The notes: generated by a model from the letters alone, not told the origin. A stretch of DNA of 64,000 nt from Oscillospiraceae bacterium (GCA_017482385.1 JAFUNI010000024.1:17296-81295), one strand, 5' to 3'; shown: positions 15,533-26,116, counted from the first letter of the stretch. Numbers and translations: made by a program.

Positions 15533-17284
15533 ATGGAAAAAATCTTGGATATTATCACCGCTAAGATGCAAAAAGCCTTTGCAGAGGCCGGTTACGAAGC
15601 CTCTTTCGGCAGAGTGACCGTGTCCAATCGGCCGGACCTGTGCGAATACCAGTGTAACGGCGCTTTGGCCGCTGCCAAGCAGTATAAATGCGCACCCATT
15701 GCGATCGCCAATGCGGTAGCGGAAAATTTGGAAAAGGCTGACTTTTCTATGATCGAGGCGGTTATGCCCGGCTTTATCAATCTGAAATTGTCCGATACTT
15801 TCCTGCAGAATTACCTGGAGGGTATGCGTACTGCGACCGACTTTGGTGTGGAGAAATTCGGCACAGGCAAGACCGTGGTTGTGGACTACGGCGGACCCAA
15901 TGTGGCAAAGCCCCTGCACATCGGCCACCTGCGCTCTGCCATCATCGGCGAGTCCATCAAGCGGCTGTTTAAGTTCTTCGGCTACAATGCCATTGGCGAC
16001 ATCCACTTAGGCGACTGGGGTCTGCAGATGGGTCTGATTATCTCCGAATTACAGGAGCGTCAGCCGGACCTCATTTATTTTGATGAGAGCTTTTCCGGCC
16101 CTTACCCTGAGGAAGCGCCTTTTACCATCACCGAGCTGGAAGAGATTTATCCCGCCGCTTCTGCCAAGAAGAAAGAGGACGAGGCCTTTGCGGAAAAAGC
16201 CCACACCGCAACCTTTGAGCTGCAGCAGGGCAGACCCGGCTACCGGGCTTTGTGGCAGCATATTATGCGTCTGTCCCTGGCGGATATGCGGAAGATCTAC
16301 GACAACTTAAATGTCCACTTTGAGGCCTGGCTGGGCGAGAGTGATGCCGATCCCTATATCCCCCCCATGGTAGAGGATATGAAGGCACGGGGCATTGCCG
16401 TCCAGTCCGAGGGTGCTTGGGTCATTCCCGTTGCCAAGGAGGACGATAAGAAGGAAGTGCCTCCCTGCATTTTGGTGAAGTCTGACGGCTCTGCCATCTA
16501 TGCAACCACCGACCTTGCCACCATGGTCCAGCGTATGCAGGACTTTAAGCCCGACCGGATGTTCTACATCACCGACAAGCGCCAGAGCCTGCATTTTGAG
16601 CAGGTGTTCCGGGCTGCCAAGAAGGCCGGTATCCTGCCCGAGGATTATCTGGTGGAGCATTTGGGCTTCGGCACGATGAACGGCGCCGACGGCAAGCCCT
16701 TCAAGACCCGTGACGGCGGTGTGATGCGCCTGGAAGTGCTGATCAAGGAAATGACCGATTTCGTTCGCGCCAAGGTGGTGGAGAACAAGATCGTAGACAA
16801 ATCCGAGGTGGAGGCAACCACCCAAAAGATCGCCATGGCTGCGCTGAAGTACGGTGACCTTTCTAACCAGCCCACCAAGGACTATGTGTTCGATATGGAC
16901 CGCTTTGCCGCATTCGAGGGCAATACCGGACCTTATATCCTCTATACCATCGTCCGCATCAAGTCCATTTTGGCCAAATACGGCGCTTGGGAGAACCTGC
17001 CCATCCAGGTTCCTGCCAATGTGTATGCCAAGGAGCTGATGCTTGCCATCACCAAGGCAGGCCCTGCTTTGGAATCCGCTTTGGCAGGCGCTGCGCCCAA
17101 CCTCATTTGCGCTTATATCTATGAGCTGGCCGGTGCGGTGAATAAGTTCTACCACGAGACCCGCATCCTCACCGAAGAGGACAAAAACTTGCAGGCTGGC
17201 TATATCAGCCTTATCGGCCTTGCCAAGCAGGTGCTGGAAACCTGCATCGATATTCTGGGCTTCTCTGCTCCGGAGAAAATGTAA
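15533..17284 (+). CDS. argS: Arginyl-tRNA synthetase
   Basis: A 583-residue class I synthetase. The N-terminal additional domain is followed by PLHIGHLRSA (HIGH at 129-132), the catalytic fold, and an all-helical anticodon-binding domain ending in LGFSAPEKM, close to the family terminus. ATG 15533 follows AAGGAG and lies one base after the ABC-F stop, so the two genes are an operon; the open frame continues upstream into the ABC-F gene and is ignored. A strong terminator follows. Confidence 0.97.
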   Translation: MEKILDIITAKMQKAFAEAGYEASFGRVTVSNRPDLCEYQCNGALAAAKQYKCAPIAIANAVAENLEKADFSMIEAVMPGFINLKLSDTFLQNYLEGMRTATDFGVEKFGTGKTVVVDYGGPNVAKPLHIGHLRSAIIGESIKRLFKFFGYNAIGDIHLGDWGLQMGLIISELQERQPDLIYFDESFSGPYPEEAPFTITELEEIYPAASAKKKEDEAFAEKAHTATFELQQGRPGYRALWQHIMRLSLADMRKIYDNLNVHFEAWLGESDADPYIPPMVEDMKARGIAVQSEGAWVIPVAKEDDKKEVPPCILVKSDGSAIYATTDLATMVQRMQDFKPDRMFYITDKRQSLHFEQVFRAAKKAGILPEDYLVEHLGFGTMNGADGKPFKTRDGGVMRLEVLIKEMTDFVRAKVVENKIVDKSEVEATTQKIAMAALKYGDLSNQPTKDYVFDMDRFAAFEGNTGPYILYTIVRIKSILAKYGAWENLPIQVPANVYAKELMLAITKAGPALESALAGAAPNLICAYIYELAGAVNKFYHETRILTEEDKNLQAGYISLIGLAKQVLETCIDILGFSAPEKM

Positions 17285-17285
17285 T

Positions 17286-17316
17286 AAAAAAGGTGTGCCT
17301 TAGGCACACCTTTTTT
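17286..17316 (+). terminator. Bidirectional terminator between argS and the M14 gene
   Basis: Fourteen-bp stem (17286-17299 with 17303-17316), TTA loop, A run before and T run after. It overlaps the stop codon of the convergent gene. Confidence 0.93.
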
Positions 17317-18235
17317 ATTCCCCTGTGGCGGCAATTATTAAAATGGGCGCTACATCCCGGTATATTTCATCAAACTGACTGAGAGGCAGAGGATTCACAC
17401 CCTCGCCTACCTCTATGGTATAGCCCGGCCTGCGGAATTCCTGGATGAACCAATCCTTGTACCCGGCAAAGCTGGAGTTAAAGGGGGTGTCTGCCAGGGT
17501 GTAGCCGCTGGCTGCTGCCATCTTGCGACCCAGTTCTTCCGCCCCCGGCACAAGAATATCCTTGAATTGCCAATAAATTTCCTTGCCCTGGCTGTGGAGG
17601 GCTACCACCAATGCAGGGTCGATATACTCCGTATATCCGGCCAGCGCCCGGGTTTCAAATTGATTTAAGGGGGCGCGGCCTACATAATCCCTTGGGCCGG
17701 GGTTTACAAAGCCCTGGGCGAATTTGATCTCCCGGGCCTGCAGCCACCCGGCGGGGTATTGCAGATTCAAGTCAACTCCCAAAAGATTGGCTTTCCAGCC
17801 ATCGGGAAAGGGGATCATGGGATAGTCCCGGGCCAAACGCTCCGCCAAGTCATACTGAATATCCCCCGGACCAATAGCCCCGGTCACCAGGTCTACCCCG
17901 TCGGGATCTACCATGGGCACCATATAGATGGTTACCTGCTCTGCCAATTCCCGGGCATTCCGGCCGTAAATTTGTCCCCCGGAGCGGATGGCCTCAGCCA
18001 GTTCCTCTGCAAATTGCAGCAGTACAAGGCTGGTGATCCACTCATTTGCGTGGTGGGAGGCAGAGAAAATTACCTTCCGGGGCCCGTTTCCTGCCACCAA
18101 GGTGGAAACAGGCCGCTGAAAAGCGGTGTTGGTCAGTACCTCTGTGCGCAGAAAAGGATATGTACTGACAAGAGCCCTAATATATTGCTCGTTAGCCTGC
18201 GATGTGATGGGTATGCCGGTTTGTACAATGGCCAT
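17315..18235 (-). CDS. M14 family zinc carboxypeptidase (gamma-D-glutamyl-diamino acid peptidase-like)
   Basis: A 306-residue M14 peptidase. Zinc ligands are visible in HHANEW (H62, E65) and in VVALHSQGK; VDLNLQYP carries the substrate-carboxylate Asn/Arg region and IEVGEG supplies the catalytic Glu at about 275. This resembles endopeptidase I/MpaA-type enzymes that cleave gamma-D-Glu-meso-Dap bonds in peptidoglycan. No signal peptide is seen, suggesting muropeptide recycling in the cytoplasm. ATG 18235 is chosen for GGGAGGTG seven to eight bases upstream over an ATG five codons earlier. Confidence 0.88.
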   Translation of the reverse strand: MAIVQTGIPITSQANEQYIRALVSTYPFLRTEVLTNTAFQRPVSTLVAGNGPRKVIFSASHHANEWITSLVLLQFAEELAEAIRSGGQIYGRNARELAEQVTIYMVPMVDPDGVDLVTGAIGPGDIQYDLAERLARDYPMIPFPDGWKANLLGVDLNLQYPAGWLQAREIKFAQGFVNPGPRDYVGRAPLNQFETRALAGYTEYIDPALVVALHSQGKEIYWQFKDILVPGAEELGRKMAAASGYTLADTPFNSSFAGYKDWFIQEFRRPGYTIEVGEGVNPLPLSQFDEIYRDVAPILIIAATGE

Positions 18236-18286
18236 AAAATCACCTCCCATCAGTATATGCTATCTTGGGTGACTGCGTTCAAAAAA

Positions 18287-18305
18287 CAACCCCACAGGGG
18301 GGTTG
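18287..18305. promoter_or_regulatory. Probable CsoR-family operator
   Basis: Dyad CAACCCC (18287-18293), ACAGG, GGGGTTG (18299-18305): an inverted G-tract of the kind bound by CsoR/RcnR/FrmR repressors. Its right edge overlaps the -35 of the csoR-like gene's promoter, so binding would block its own transcription. It could also influence the divergent M14 gene. Confidence 0.7.
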
Positions 18306-18330
18306 CAAGTTCCTAAAAATAGTGTATAAT
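18303..18330 (+). promoter_or_regulatory. Promoter of the CsoR-family gene
   Basis: -35 TTGCAA (18303-18308), 16-base spacer, -10 TATAAT (18325-18330), 26 bases before the ATG. Confidence 0.8.
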
Positions 18331-18356
18331 AGGGGAAAACAAAGGAGGTGGGTACT

Positions 18357-18686
18357 ATGCACGATCACCACGAACAGGATCATTCCTATATGCACGCCCA
18401 CGGTATTGCCCACTCCCACGGCCATGTCCACGAAAATCAAAAGGCAGTTATCAACCGCCTGGCCCGGGCCATCGGTCACTTGGAGAAGGTGAAGCGGATG
18501 GTGGAAGAGGGCTATGACTGCTCCGAGGTGCTGATCCAGCTGGCGGCTGTCCGCTCTGCTTTGGATAATACCGGCAAGGTAATTCTCAAGGATCATATTC
18601 ACCACTGTATGGTGGATGCGGTGGCGGCGGGCGACCAAAATGCCATCGACAGCCTGTGCGAAGCTGTGGACAAATTTATGAAGTAA
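18357..18686 (+). CDS. CsoR/RcnR-family metal-sensing repressor with a His-rich N-terminus
   Basis: A 109-residue four-helix repressor. The copper-sensor ligand set is present as C55, H80 and C84, the pattern of CsoR (Cys-His-Cys). Before the core lies a 25-residue tail with ten histidines, uncommon in CsoR and suggestive of metal buffering or of nickel/zinc/cobalt response. ATG 18357 is eight bases from AAAGGAGG; a GTG inside that site is rejected. No transporter or chaperone gene follows, so the regulated target other than itself is not in the window. Which metal it senses is uncertain. Confidence 0.88.
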   Translation: MHDHHEQDHSYMHAHGIAHSHGHVHENQKAVINRLARAIGHLEKVKRMVEEGYDCSEVLIQLAAVRSALDNTGKVILKDHIHHCMVDAVAAGDQNAIDSLCEAVDKFMK

Positions 18687-18688
18687 AT

Positions 18689-18724
18689 AAAAGAGCCTTG
18701 GCATTTGCCAAGGCTCTTTTTGTT
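18689..18724. terminator. Bidirectional terminator between csoR-like gene and asnS
   Basis: Fourteen-bp stem (18689-18702 with 18707-18720) with a four-base loop, A run on the left and T run on the right, serving both convergent genes. Confidence 0.93.
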
Positions 18725-18728
18725 TGTA

Positions 18729-20120
<1,392 letters not shown>

Positions 20121-20198
20121 AGTGTTTACCTCTTTGTTTAGTCTATAATATAAAGAGTATAAGCCAAAAAGGAAGAATTTACAAGAGGTTTTGAAAAT

Positions 20199-20666
20199 TT
20201 AATTGAGCAAAAATACCCCAAAATTCAGATATCCGGCAAAAGTGACCCACAAAAGATAGGGAAGTAAGAGATTTCCGGCGGTTTCGTCGATGGCAGAGAA
20301 ACGCCGCAGGGTGATAAAAATGGCGATCCACAGAGCAATGAGAATGATAAATGCCAGCAGATACATTTGAGCGCCGAAGAATACCAAAGGCCAAATAAAA
20401 TTCAGCGCCAGCTGCACAGCATAGGCCTTCAGCGCGGAGCGGATAAGCACCATATCCTCCCCGGAGGTCAGTACCCGGTAGGATGCTTCGCCCATTAAAA
20501 GATACAGAATGGTCCAAACCACGGGGAAAATCCACCCCGGCGGCGAAAGAGGTGGCTGGTTCATTACCTTATAGCTGCCCATTCCGCCGCTGAGTAACGC
20601 GGCAAGACCACCCACCGCTAAGGGAATGGCCCAGCAAATCAGTCGTTTTTTCCAATCGGTTTTCAT
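20199..20666 (-). CDS. tspO: TspO/MBR family membrane protein
   Basis: A 155-residue protein with five membrane helices and the family motifs PPLSPPGWIFPVVW (about 38-51), LNFIWPLVFF and the C-terminal LLPYLLWVTFAGYLN. Bacterial TspO binds tetrapyrroles and has been linked to porphyrin degradation or stress signalling; the role here is not evident from context. GGGAGG precedes the ATG. Confidence 0.94.
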   Translation of the reverse strand: MKTDWKKRLICWAIPLAVGGLAALLSGGMGSYKVMNQPPLSPPGWIFPVVWTILYLLMGEASYRVLTSGEDMVLIRSALKAYAVQLALNFIWPLVFFGAQMYLLAFIILIALWIAIFITLRRFSAIDETAGNLLLPYLLWVTFAGYLNFGVFLLN

Positions 20667-20755
20667 AGTGATCCCTCCCGGTAAGTAGTCTATGAAAATA
20701 ATCGGCTTTTTATAATTATCGTTTTTTTGGCCATACTGTATAAGAGGTGTGCAGT

Positions 20756-21145
20756 ATGAAAAAAACGGTGATTTTGCTGATAATTTGTGTTATTTTGTGC
20801 GGCTGCAAAAAAGAAAAAGCACCGGAGCATCGGGTGGTGACGGGGATACAGGTGGAGTATCACCAGGGAGAAAATGTCCTGCATCGCAGCTACAAAAAAA
20901 CAGAAAATGTCCAGTTTATGCTGAATTATCTTAGAATATTAAATCCTTTTGGGCCGGTGATCCCGGAGGGAAGACAGGCGGATAACTGTCGGATCACCCT
21001 GCAGTATTCCCACGGTCCGGACAGCATATACCTGCAGCAGGGAAGCGCATATCTTTGCCGCAACGGCGGGCCTTGGGAAAGTATCGACAGCGCCCGGGCA
21101 AGCCTGCTGTATCCTATGCTTTTGCTGCTGCCCTCAGATGCATAA
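20756..21145 (+). CDS. Small lipoprotein of unknown function
   Basis: A 129-residue exported protein. MKKTVILLIICVILCGC is a lipoprotein signal with the modified Cys at 17, followed by a charged KKEKAPEHR linker and a small domain without a family I recognise. ATG 20756 follows GAGGTG. It is monocistronic with its own terminator. Paired Cys residues at about 80 and 102 of the mature part could form a disulfide, but this is speculative. Confidence 0.75.
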   Translation: MKKTVILLIICVILCGCKKEKAPEHRVVTGIQVEYHQGENVLHRSYKKTENVQFMLNYLRILNPFGPVIPEGRQADNCRITLQYSHGPDSIYLQQGSAYLCRNGGPWESIDSARASLLYPMLLLLPSDA

Positions 21146-21147
21146 AG

Positions 21148-21175
21148 AAAGCCCCTGTCATTGACAGGGGCTTTT
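21148..21175. terminator. Bidirectional terminator
   Basis: Stem AAAGCCCCTGTC (from 21148) with GACAGGGGCTTT ending at 21174, T tail on both strands; lies between the small lipoprotein and the convergent fusion gene. Confidence 0.9.
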
Positions 21176-21176
21176 G

Positions 21177-23486
21177 TTACATATCCCGGCAGAATTTGCC
21201 GTCAGCGGTCATTTCATAAAGCTCCGTTAAGGAGGCAAAGGTTTTGTTTTCCTTGTTTTTCAGAGGCCGGGAGAAATAGAATTTTCCGTCGCCAAAGCTG
21301 TACACGCCGGTAGAACCCAAGGGGAAATGGCTGCCCCGGATGCCTTCCTTGCCGGTTTCACCAATGGGAGCAAGGGTCAGCAGCATTCCGGTCTCACCAT
21401 CCCGGCCCAAAAGGGGCTGCTCTGTGGCAGCTGCGGTGGCATCAATGAAGAACAGAATAAAGTCGGTAAACTTCTCCTTTTTGCCACGATACACCGCTGC
21501 CAGCCAGGTGCGGCTGTGGGGATCGTATTCCAAATTCTGCATGCCGTAGCGGGTGTTGCCGGTGTACAGATAGTACCGCTGCTCAGCAGATTCCGGACCG
21601 CTGTAATGGGGCTTTTCCTGGTTCAGCGGCTGTCCGTAGGTCTCAAAGACAGAGGGGTCATACTGCAAAATAACCTGATGGTCATTATCGTCCCGGCTAT
21701 TGTCCTCGTAAATGCCGTAGGCTATCATTATTTTCTTTTCGCCGTTTTGACCGAATACCGGGCCGTAGCCTGTGCCGTCAAAGCCGCTGCAGCCGTAGCG
21801 GTGCTTGTTGCCGCTGACCGGGTCTGTGGCCTCATAATCTGCCCGCACATCCCCGAGCCAAACAGCCTGCATAATGCCGTCCTTTTCCGCATCCTTTTCC
21901 ATCCGGTCAATGGCATCCACATCAAAGCTCACCAGATAGAAATTGTCCTCCGGGTTGGGATCCCAGCCGGTCCGGGCAATGACGCCGGCGCCGATGGCAT
22001 CGTGCTTTAACTCCAAAGAGCCGTAGATCTTCCGCCGGTCCGGGTCAAAGGTGATGCAGCCCAAATGACCTGCCAAATTCTTGACAGAACCCAAGGGCTT
22101 GCCCTGCAGGTCGGTCTTCAGCAAAATGGTGGTGAAGGAGAAGTACATATGACCCTTTTCCTTATCCAGCGCAATGCCTTGAATGTGACCCTCTGGCCAC
22201 CAACCGCTGAACACAGCGCCGGGGTAGCTTTTCTCTTCGCCGCCGTAAAGGTCATTGTAAAGCCAAAGCACCGTGTAGCGGTCTTTTAAGTCCTTGCCGT
22301 AGGTGACCGCATCGGCGATCTTCTCGTGGGAGTAGAGCTTGTAAAAATCTTCCATAGAAAGACCCACAGCACCCAACATTTTTTCCAAAGACTCCGGGGT
22401 GGGCATTTCTGCAAGAATTTCACGGATCTCGGCTTCTTTGGCTTTGTAAGCATCCATTAGAGGCTTTTCGTAAAAGCCCACCTTTTTCTGCAGCGCCATG
22501 CAGCCCTCTGCCACCGGGCCGTAGACCCGCTGCATCTGGGCGGCGTAGTCGGCAGGCTTGTGCCGCTTTGTGGGGAACGGCGTTGCTAAAATCTTTTGCC
22601 GCAGCTGGGCGGTGACCACCGCAGAGTAAGCCACATCGATGCCGTGGGGGAAATAAGGCTCGTCCCGGACGATGCCTACGATCTCAAAGAAGTGGGAGAG
22701 GTGATGCTCGCTGCCGGAGGCAGGCCGGGAAGAACCGGCAAAGCTCATGGCAATGCCCACCAAAACCAGCGCCTCCATCAGCACCTGCACACTCTTTTCG
22801 TCCCGGTTTACCAAACCGGGAGCAAGCTGCAGGGTCTGCAGCAGTGCGTCCATCGTCATATCGTAAATGTACTGGCAGAAATATTCGCCGTTCACCGCCC
22901 GACTCAGCTTCCAGTCATTAAGCGCAGAGTACTTGCCCACGATATCGCCGTAACCGGCCTGGATCATTTCAAAGGGCGCGTCCTTCAGAACAGCCGTGTC
23001 CGCCAAAATGGCAGAGGGCACTTTGGCGCTGTAGGTCACCTTCATACCGCCGGTGATCATCGCCGCGCCGGAGGAGGCATAGCCGTCCATAGAGGGAGCG
23101 GTGGCCACCACAAAATAGGGAAGCTCTGCGTAAAATGCTACATATTTGCAAAGATCCTGTATAACACCGGAGCCGATGCCGATGATGAGATCGTGACCGG
23201 ACAGATCCTTTTGCACCCGCTCAATGGCGGCTTCGTTGGGGATCAGCACCTTATCTCCGGGGAAGATCACCTTGTCCACCTGCTTGCCGGACAAATAGCC
23301 CATGGTTTTTTTACCGGCGGCGGCAAAGGTGTTCTCGTCAGCCACCAGTAAAATGGCTTTGTAGTCCTTGCAAAGGGTTGTCAAATGGCGAATGGCGTCC
23401 GGCTCTACCGCCACAAAATCCATATCGCACCGATGGTGCTTTCCGCAGGCGCAATCCACACCCTGTAAAAGCTTTTGAAAATCCAT
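21177..23486 (-). CDS. Glycerol-1-phosphate dehydrogenase-like enzyme fused to a propeller-like domain
   Basis: A 769-residue two-part protein. Residues 1 to about 415 match the AraM/EgsA iron-containing alcohol dehydrogenase fold: NAD motif GIGSGVIQD (103-111), PSMDGYAS (131-138), and metal ligands D181 (GYGDIVGKYSALND), H261 (GSEHHLSH) and H281 (PHGIDV). From about 420 to the end there is an unrelated region with recurrent strands such as HIQGIALDKEKGHMYFSF and HLGCITFDPDRRKIYGSLE, typical of beta-propeller blades. AraM alone is near 400 residues, so the addition is unusual. No signal peptide. AGGAGG precedes the ATG; a divergent DeoR-type gene faces it. Confidence 0.85.
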   Translation of the reverse strand: MDFQKLLQGVDCACGKHHRCDMDFVAVEPDAIRHLTTLCKDYKAILLVADENTFAAAGKKTMGYLSGKQVDKVIFPGDKVLIPNEAAIERVQKDLSGHDLIIGIGSGVIQDLCKYVAFYAELPYFVVATAPSMDGYASSGAAMITGGMKVTYSAKVPSAILADTAVLKDAPFEMIQAGYGDIVGKYSALNDWKLSRAVNGEYFCQYIYDMTMDALLQTLQLAPGLVNRDEKSVQVLMEALVLVGIAMSFAGSSRPASGSEHHLSHFFEIVGIVRDEPYFPHGIDVAYSAVVTAQLRQKILATPFPTKRHKPADYAAQMQRVYGPVAEGCMALQKKVGFYEKPLMDAYKAKEAEIREILAEMPTPESLEKMLGAVGLSMEDFYKLYSHEKIADAVTYGKDLKDRYTVLWLYNDLYGGEEKSYPGAVFSGWWPEGHIQGIALDKEKGHMYFSFTTILLKTDLQGKPLGSVKNLAGHLGCITFDPDRRKIYGSLELKHDAIGAGVIARTGWDPNPEDNFYLVSFDVDAIDRMEKDAEKDGIMQAVWLGDVRADYEATDPVSGNKHRYGCSGFDGTGYGPVFGQNGEKKIMIAYGIYEDNSRDDNDHQVILQYDPSVFETYGQPLNQEKPHYSGPESAEQRYYLYTGNTRYGMQNLEYDPHSRTWLAAVYRGKKEKFTDFILFFIDATAAATEQPLLGRDGETGMLLTLAPIGETGKEGIRGSHFPLGSTGVYSFGDGKFYFSRPLKNKENKTFASLTELYEMTADGKFCRDM

Positions 23487-23516
23487 AAGAATCCTCCTGT
23501 TGTGAAAATTATCTTT

Positions 23517-23545
23517 ATTATAAAATGGATGCTTATAATAATCAA
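23517..23545 (-). promoter_or_regulatory. Promoter of the dehydrogenase-propeller gene
   Basis: Minus strand -35 TTGATT (23540-23545), 17-base spacer, -10 TATAAT (23517-23522). Confidence 0.78.
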
Positions 23546-23571
23546 GAAATGAGCAAAAATATGACCACTAT

Positions 23572-23601
23572 TTGACAATTGTGCATATTTTAGTGTAAAA
23601 T
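23572..23601 (+). promoter_or_regulatory. Promoter of the DeoR-family gene
   Basis: -35 TTGACA (23572-23577), 18-base spacer, -10 TAAAAT (23596-23601). It is 26 bases from the divergent promoter, so one bound regulator could control both. Confidence 0.78.
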
Positions 23602-23629
23602 GGATAAAAAATGCGCATAGGAGGCTCAT

Positions 23630-24379
23630 ATGCTGAAAAATGAACGGGAGCAGGAGATTTTGAATGTCCTGCAAAGCACCGGCTATGCCACGGTGAAGTT
23701 TTTGAGTGAGCAGCTATATACCAGCGAATCCTGTGTCCGTCGGGCGCTGGCCGGGTTGACGGAAAAGGGTTTGGTTCGCAGAAGCTATGGCGGCGTGGAG
23801 CTGCTGAGCAGCCATACCAATGTGACTTCTTTCGGCGCACGGACCCATCAAAACGTGGCAGCCAAGCAGGCGATCGCAAAAAAAGCCGCCCCCTTGGTAG
23901 AAGACGGCAGTATCGTGTTTTTGGACGGCTCTTCCACATCTTTTTATTTGGCCGCCCAGCTGCTCAGCAAAACCGGGCTGACGGTAGTTACCAACAATAC
24001 AGAAATCCTGAACCTGTTGGCCCAGGCTAATTTCAAGGTCTACTGCTCCGGCGGGGAGCTCAGCGAAACAAACCGCACTTGTCTGGTGGGCCCCGATGCC
24101 CAGCGCAGCTTCGCCGGCATCTATGCCCAGTACGCGTTCTTTTCCAGCAATGCCCTGTCGGCAGAGGGCGTCATTACTGATTGCACCCGTGAAGAGGTGG
24201 CAGTTCGGGAGACCATTCTGCAAAACGCCCGGAAAAAGATTTTCCTGTGCGACAGCAGTAAACTCGATACGGTTTCCGTTTACCGCCAATGCGACCTGAG
24301 CCAAATCGATACCCTTGTCAGTGAGGACGACCGTGCCAAGAAGTTTGCGAAGGAATTTCCTAATTTGCAAGTGTTATAA
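23630..24379 (+). CDS. DeoR/GlpR-family transcriptional regulator
   Basis: A 249-residue regulator with an N-terminal winged helix (EREQEILNVL to GLVRRSYGGVEL, about 5-57) and a C-terminal sugar-phosphate-binding DeoR domain with LDGSSTSFYLA and VVTNNTEIL. Such proteins respond to phosphorylated sugars or glycerol phosphate. It is divergent from the dehydrogenase-propeller gene, which is therefore the likely target. GGAGG precedes ATG 23630. Confidence 0.9.
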   Translation: MLKNEREQEILNVLQSTGYATVKFLSEQLYTSESCVRRALAGLTEKGLVRRSYGGVELLSSHTNVTSFGARTHQNVAAKQAIAKKAAPLVEDGSIVFLDGSSTSFYLAAQLLSKTGLTVVTNNTEILNLLAQANFKVYCSGGELSETNRTCLVGPDAQRSFAGIYAQYAFFSSNALSAEGVITDCTREEVAVRETILQNARKKIFLCDSSKLDTVSVYRQCDLSQIDTLVSEDDRAKKFAKEFPNLQVL

Positions 24380-24383
24380 AAAG

Positions 24384-24426
24384 CAGCCACGGCAACCAAA
24401 GTTGCCGTGGCTGTAACTGTTTTTCC
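24384..24426. terminator. Bidirectional terminator between the DeoR gene and PPi-PFK
   Basis: Thirteen-bp stem CAGCCACGGCAAC (24384-24396) with 24401-24413 and a four-base loop, followed at a short distance by a T run. Confidence 0.85.
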
Positions 24427-26085
24427 TTAGCCCTTTTCCAGAGCCAGGGTCTGGGTGGTCTGGTCGCAGACCTCAGCAGGGCCCCAGTACTGGATGGCGC
24501 CGGGGTACACATAGCAGGTGTCAACAGCCCAGGTCTCGCGGTTCTCAGCAAAGAACTTGAAGGGCTTGCCCTCCAGCTCAACCAAAGCCTTGCGGATAAC
24601 GGGCTTGTCAGCGCCGTGGCGGCGTTCCATGTTCATCATCTTGGTGATGGGCATACCGCCGGCAACCCACTCTTCAGCGGGCTTAGACAGGTTAGAAACC
24701 TTGGAAAGATAGCCGGTGTAGCCATACTGGATCAGCATAAAGGCATTGTAGCCCAGGCTGTAGCAGTAGTCAGCATCAAAGTTAGAGGGGAAAGCGCAGC
24801 GGCCTTCGTAGCCCAGGAAGTGATGCAGGGGAGAGAACTTGCCGGCATACTTGCCCTCGGCCTTGCGCTTAGCCAGGTTGGCCTTGACCATCTCGGAGAA
24901 CAGCTTCTCGGACTCGATGAGGGAAACCTGCACATTGCCGTGGGGGTCGCGCTCCAGGAACAGCTGCTGCTGAATGGTCTGGGGCAGGATGGCAAATACA
25001 GCCATGGACTTTTCGGTCAAACCGGCCTTGATGAAAGCGTACTTTTCTTCCCAGGTAGGAAGTGCGTTGAAGGCATCAGCCTTCGCGCCTGCCAGCAGCT
25101 CATTGATCTCAGCGATCAGAACGGAGAACTCGGGAACGAATTCCACGATACCCTCGGGAATGATAGCAACACCGAAGTTCCAGCCACGGGCTGCCCGGTT
25201 TGCAACGGAGTCAGCAATGTAATCGGTGATCTGCGCCAGGGACATCTTCTTGGCAGCGACTTCTTCACCGATCAGGCAGATGTTGGGACGGGTCTGCAGA
25301 GCAGTTTCCAAAGCCACATGGGAAGCGGAGCGGCCCATGACCTTCACAAAGTGCCAGTACTTCTTGGCGGAGTTGGCGTCACGCTCAATGTTGCCCACGA
25401 TCTCAGCGTAGGTCTTGGTGGCGGTGTCGAAACCGAAGGAGCACTCGATGTCCTCGTTCTTCAGGTCGCCGTCGATGGTCTTGGGGCAGCCGATGACCTG
25501 GATGCCGGCATTTTGTGCTGCAAAGTACTCAGCCAGCACAGCGGCATTGGTGTTGGAATCGTCGCCGCCGATGATCACCAGGGCGTTGATGCCGTGCTTC
25601 TTGCAGTTTTCTGCCACAATGGCGAACTGCTCCTGGGTCTCCAGCTTGGTACGGCCGGAGCCGATGATGTCAAAACCGCCGGTGTTGCGGTAAGCATTGA
25701 TGTATTCGTCGTCGAAGATGATGTAATCATCATCGATGAGGCCGCTGGGGCCGCCCTTGAAACCGTACAGGACATTGTCCTTGTCGGTGGCCTTCAGGGC
25801 ATCGTACAGACCGCAAATAACATTGTGGCCGCCGGGTGCCTGACCGCCGGACAGGATCACGCCCACAACTTGCTTCTTGGCAGGCGCGGTGTTCTTGCCC
25901 TTCTGGAAGGTGATCTCATTTTTGCCGTAGGTATTGGGGAACAGAGCCTTGATCTTGTCCTGGTCGGCAACGCTCTCGGTAGCGGCGCCGTCCTTCACGC
26001 AGATCTCAGCAATGCCGCCGCGCAGCATACCGGGCAGCTTGGGGTTATACTGGTATCTTGCCAGCTGTAGGGGGGATAGTTTCAT
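24427..26085 (-). CDS. pfp: Pyrophosphate--fructose 6-phosphate 1-phosphotransferase
   Basis: A 552-residue long-form [11 protein letters not shown] at 173-180 has Asp in place of the second Gly of ATP-PFK, the hallmark of PPi use, and PKTIDGDL (201-208) carries the catalytic Asp. It catalyses reversible phosphorylation of fructose 6-phosphate with PPi in glycolysis. It has its own promoter and faces away from the fructose-bisphosphate aldolase gene, the next glycolytic step, from which it is transcribed divergently. Confidence 0.95.
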   Translation of the reverse strand: MKLSPLQLARYQYNPKLPGMLRGGIAEICVKDGAATESVADQDKIKALFPNTYGKNEITFQKGKNTAPAKKQVVGVILSGGQAPGGHNVICGLYDALKATDKDNVLYGFKGGPSGLIDDDYIIFDDEYINAYRNTGGFDIIGSGRTKLETQEQFAIVAENCKKHGINALVIIGGDDSNTNAAVLAEYFAAQNAGIQVIGCPKTIDGDLKNEDIECSFGFDTATKTYAEIVGNIERDANSAKKYWHFVKVMGRSASHVALETALQTRPNICLIGEEVAAKKMSLAQITDYIADSVANRAARGWNFGVAIIPEGIVEFVPEFSVLIAEINELLAGAKADAFNALPTWEEKYAFIKAGLTEKSMAVFAILPQTIQQQLFLERDPHGNVQVSLIESEKLFSEMVKANLAKRKAEGKYAGKFSPLHHFLGYEGRCAFPSNFDADYCYSLGYNAFMLIQYGYTGYLSKVSNLSKPAEEWVAGGMPITKMMNMERRHGADKPVIRKALVELEGKPFKFFAENRETWAVDTCYVYPGAIQYWGPAEVCDQTTQTLALEKG

Positions 26086-26116
26086 CTTTTTACACTCCTT
26101 GCAGTATTTTTTATCG

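Noticed and set aside
20121-20198. T-box leader before asnS
   Set aside because: The tract upstream is only 78 bases to the tspO stop and shows no specifier or T-box sequence; likewise none before argS.
24616-26070. 484-codon plus-strand open frame
   Set aside because: Complementary to the PPi-PFK gene, which carries all catalytic motifs.
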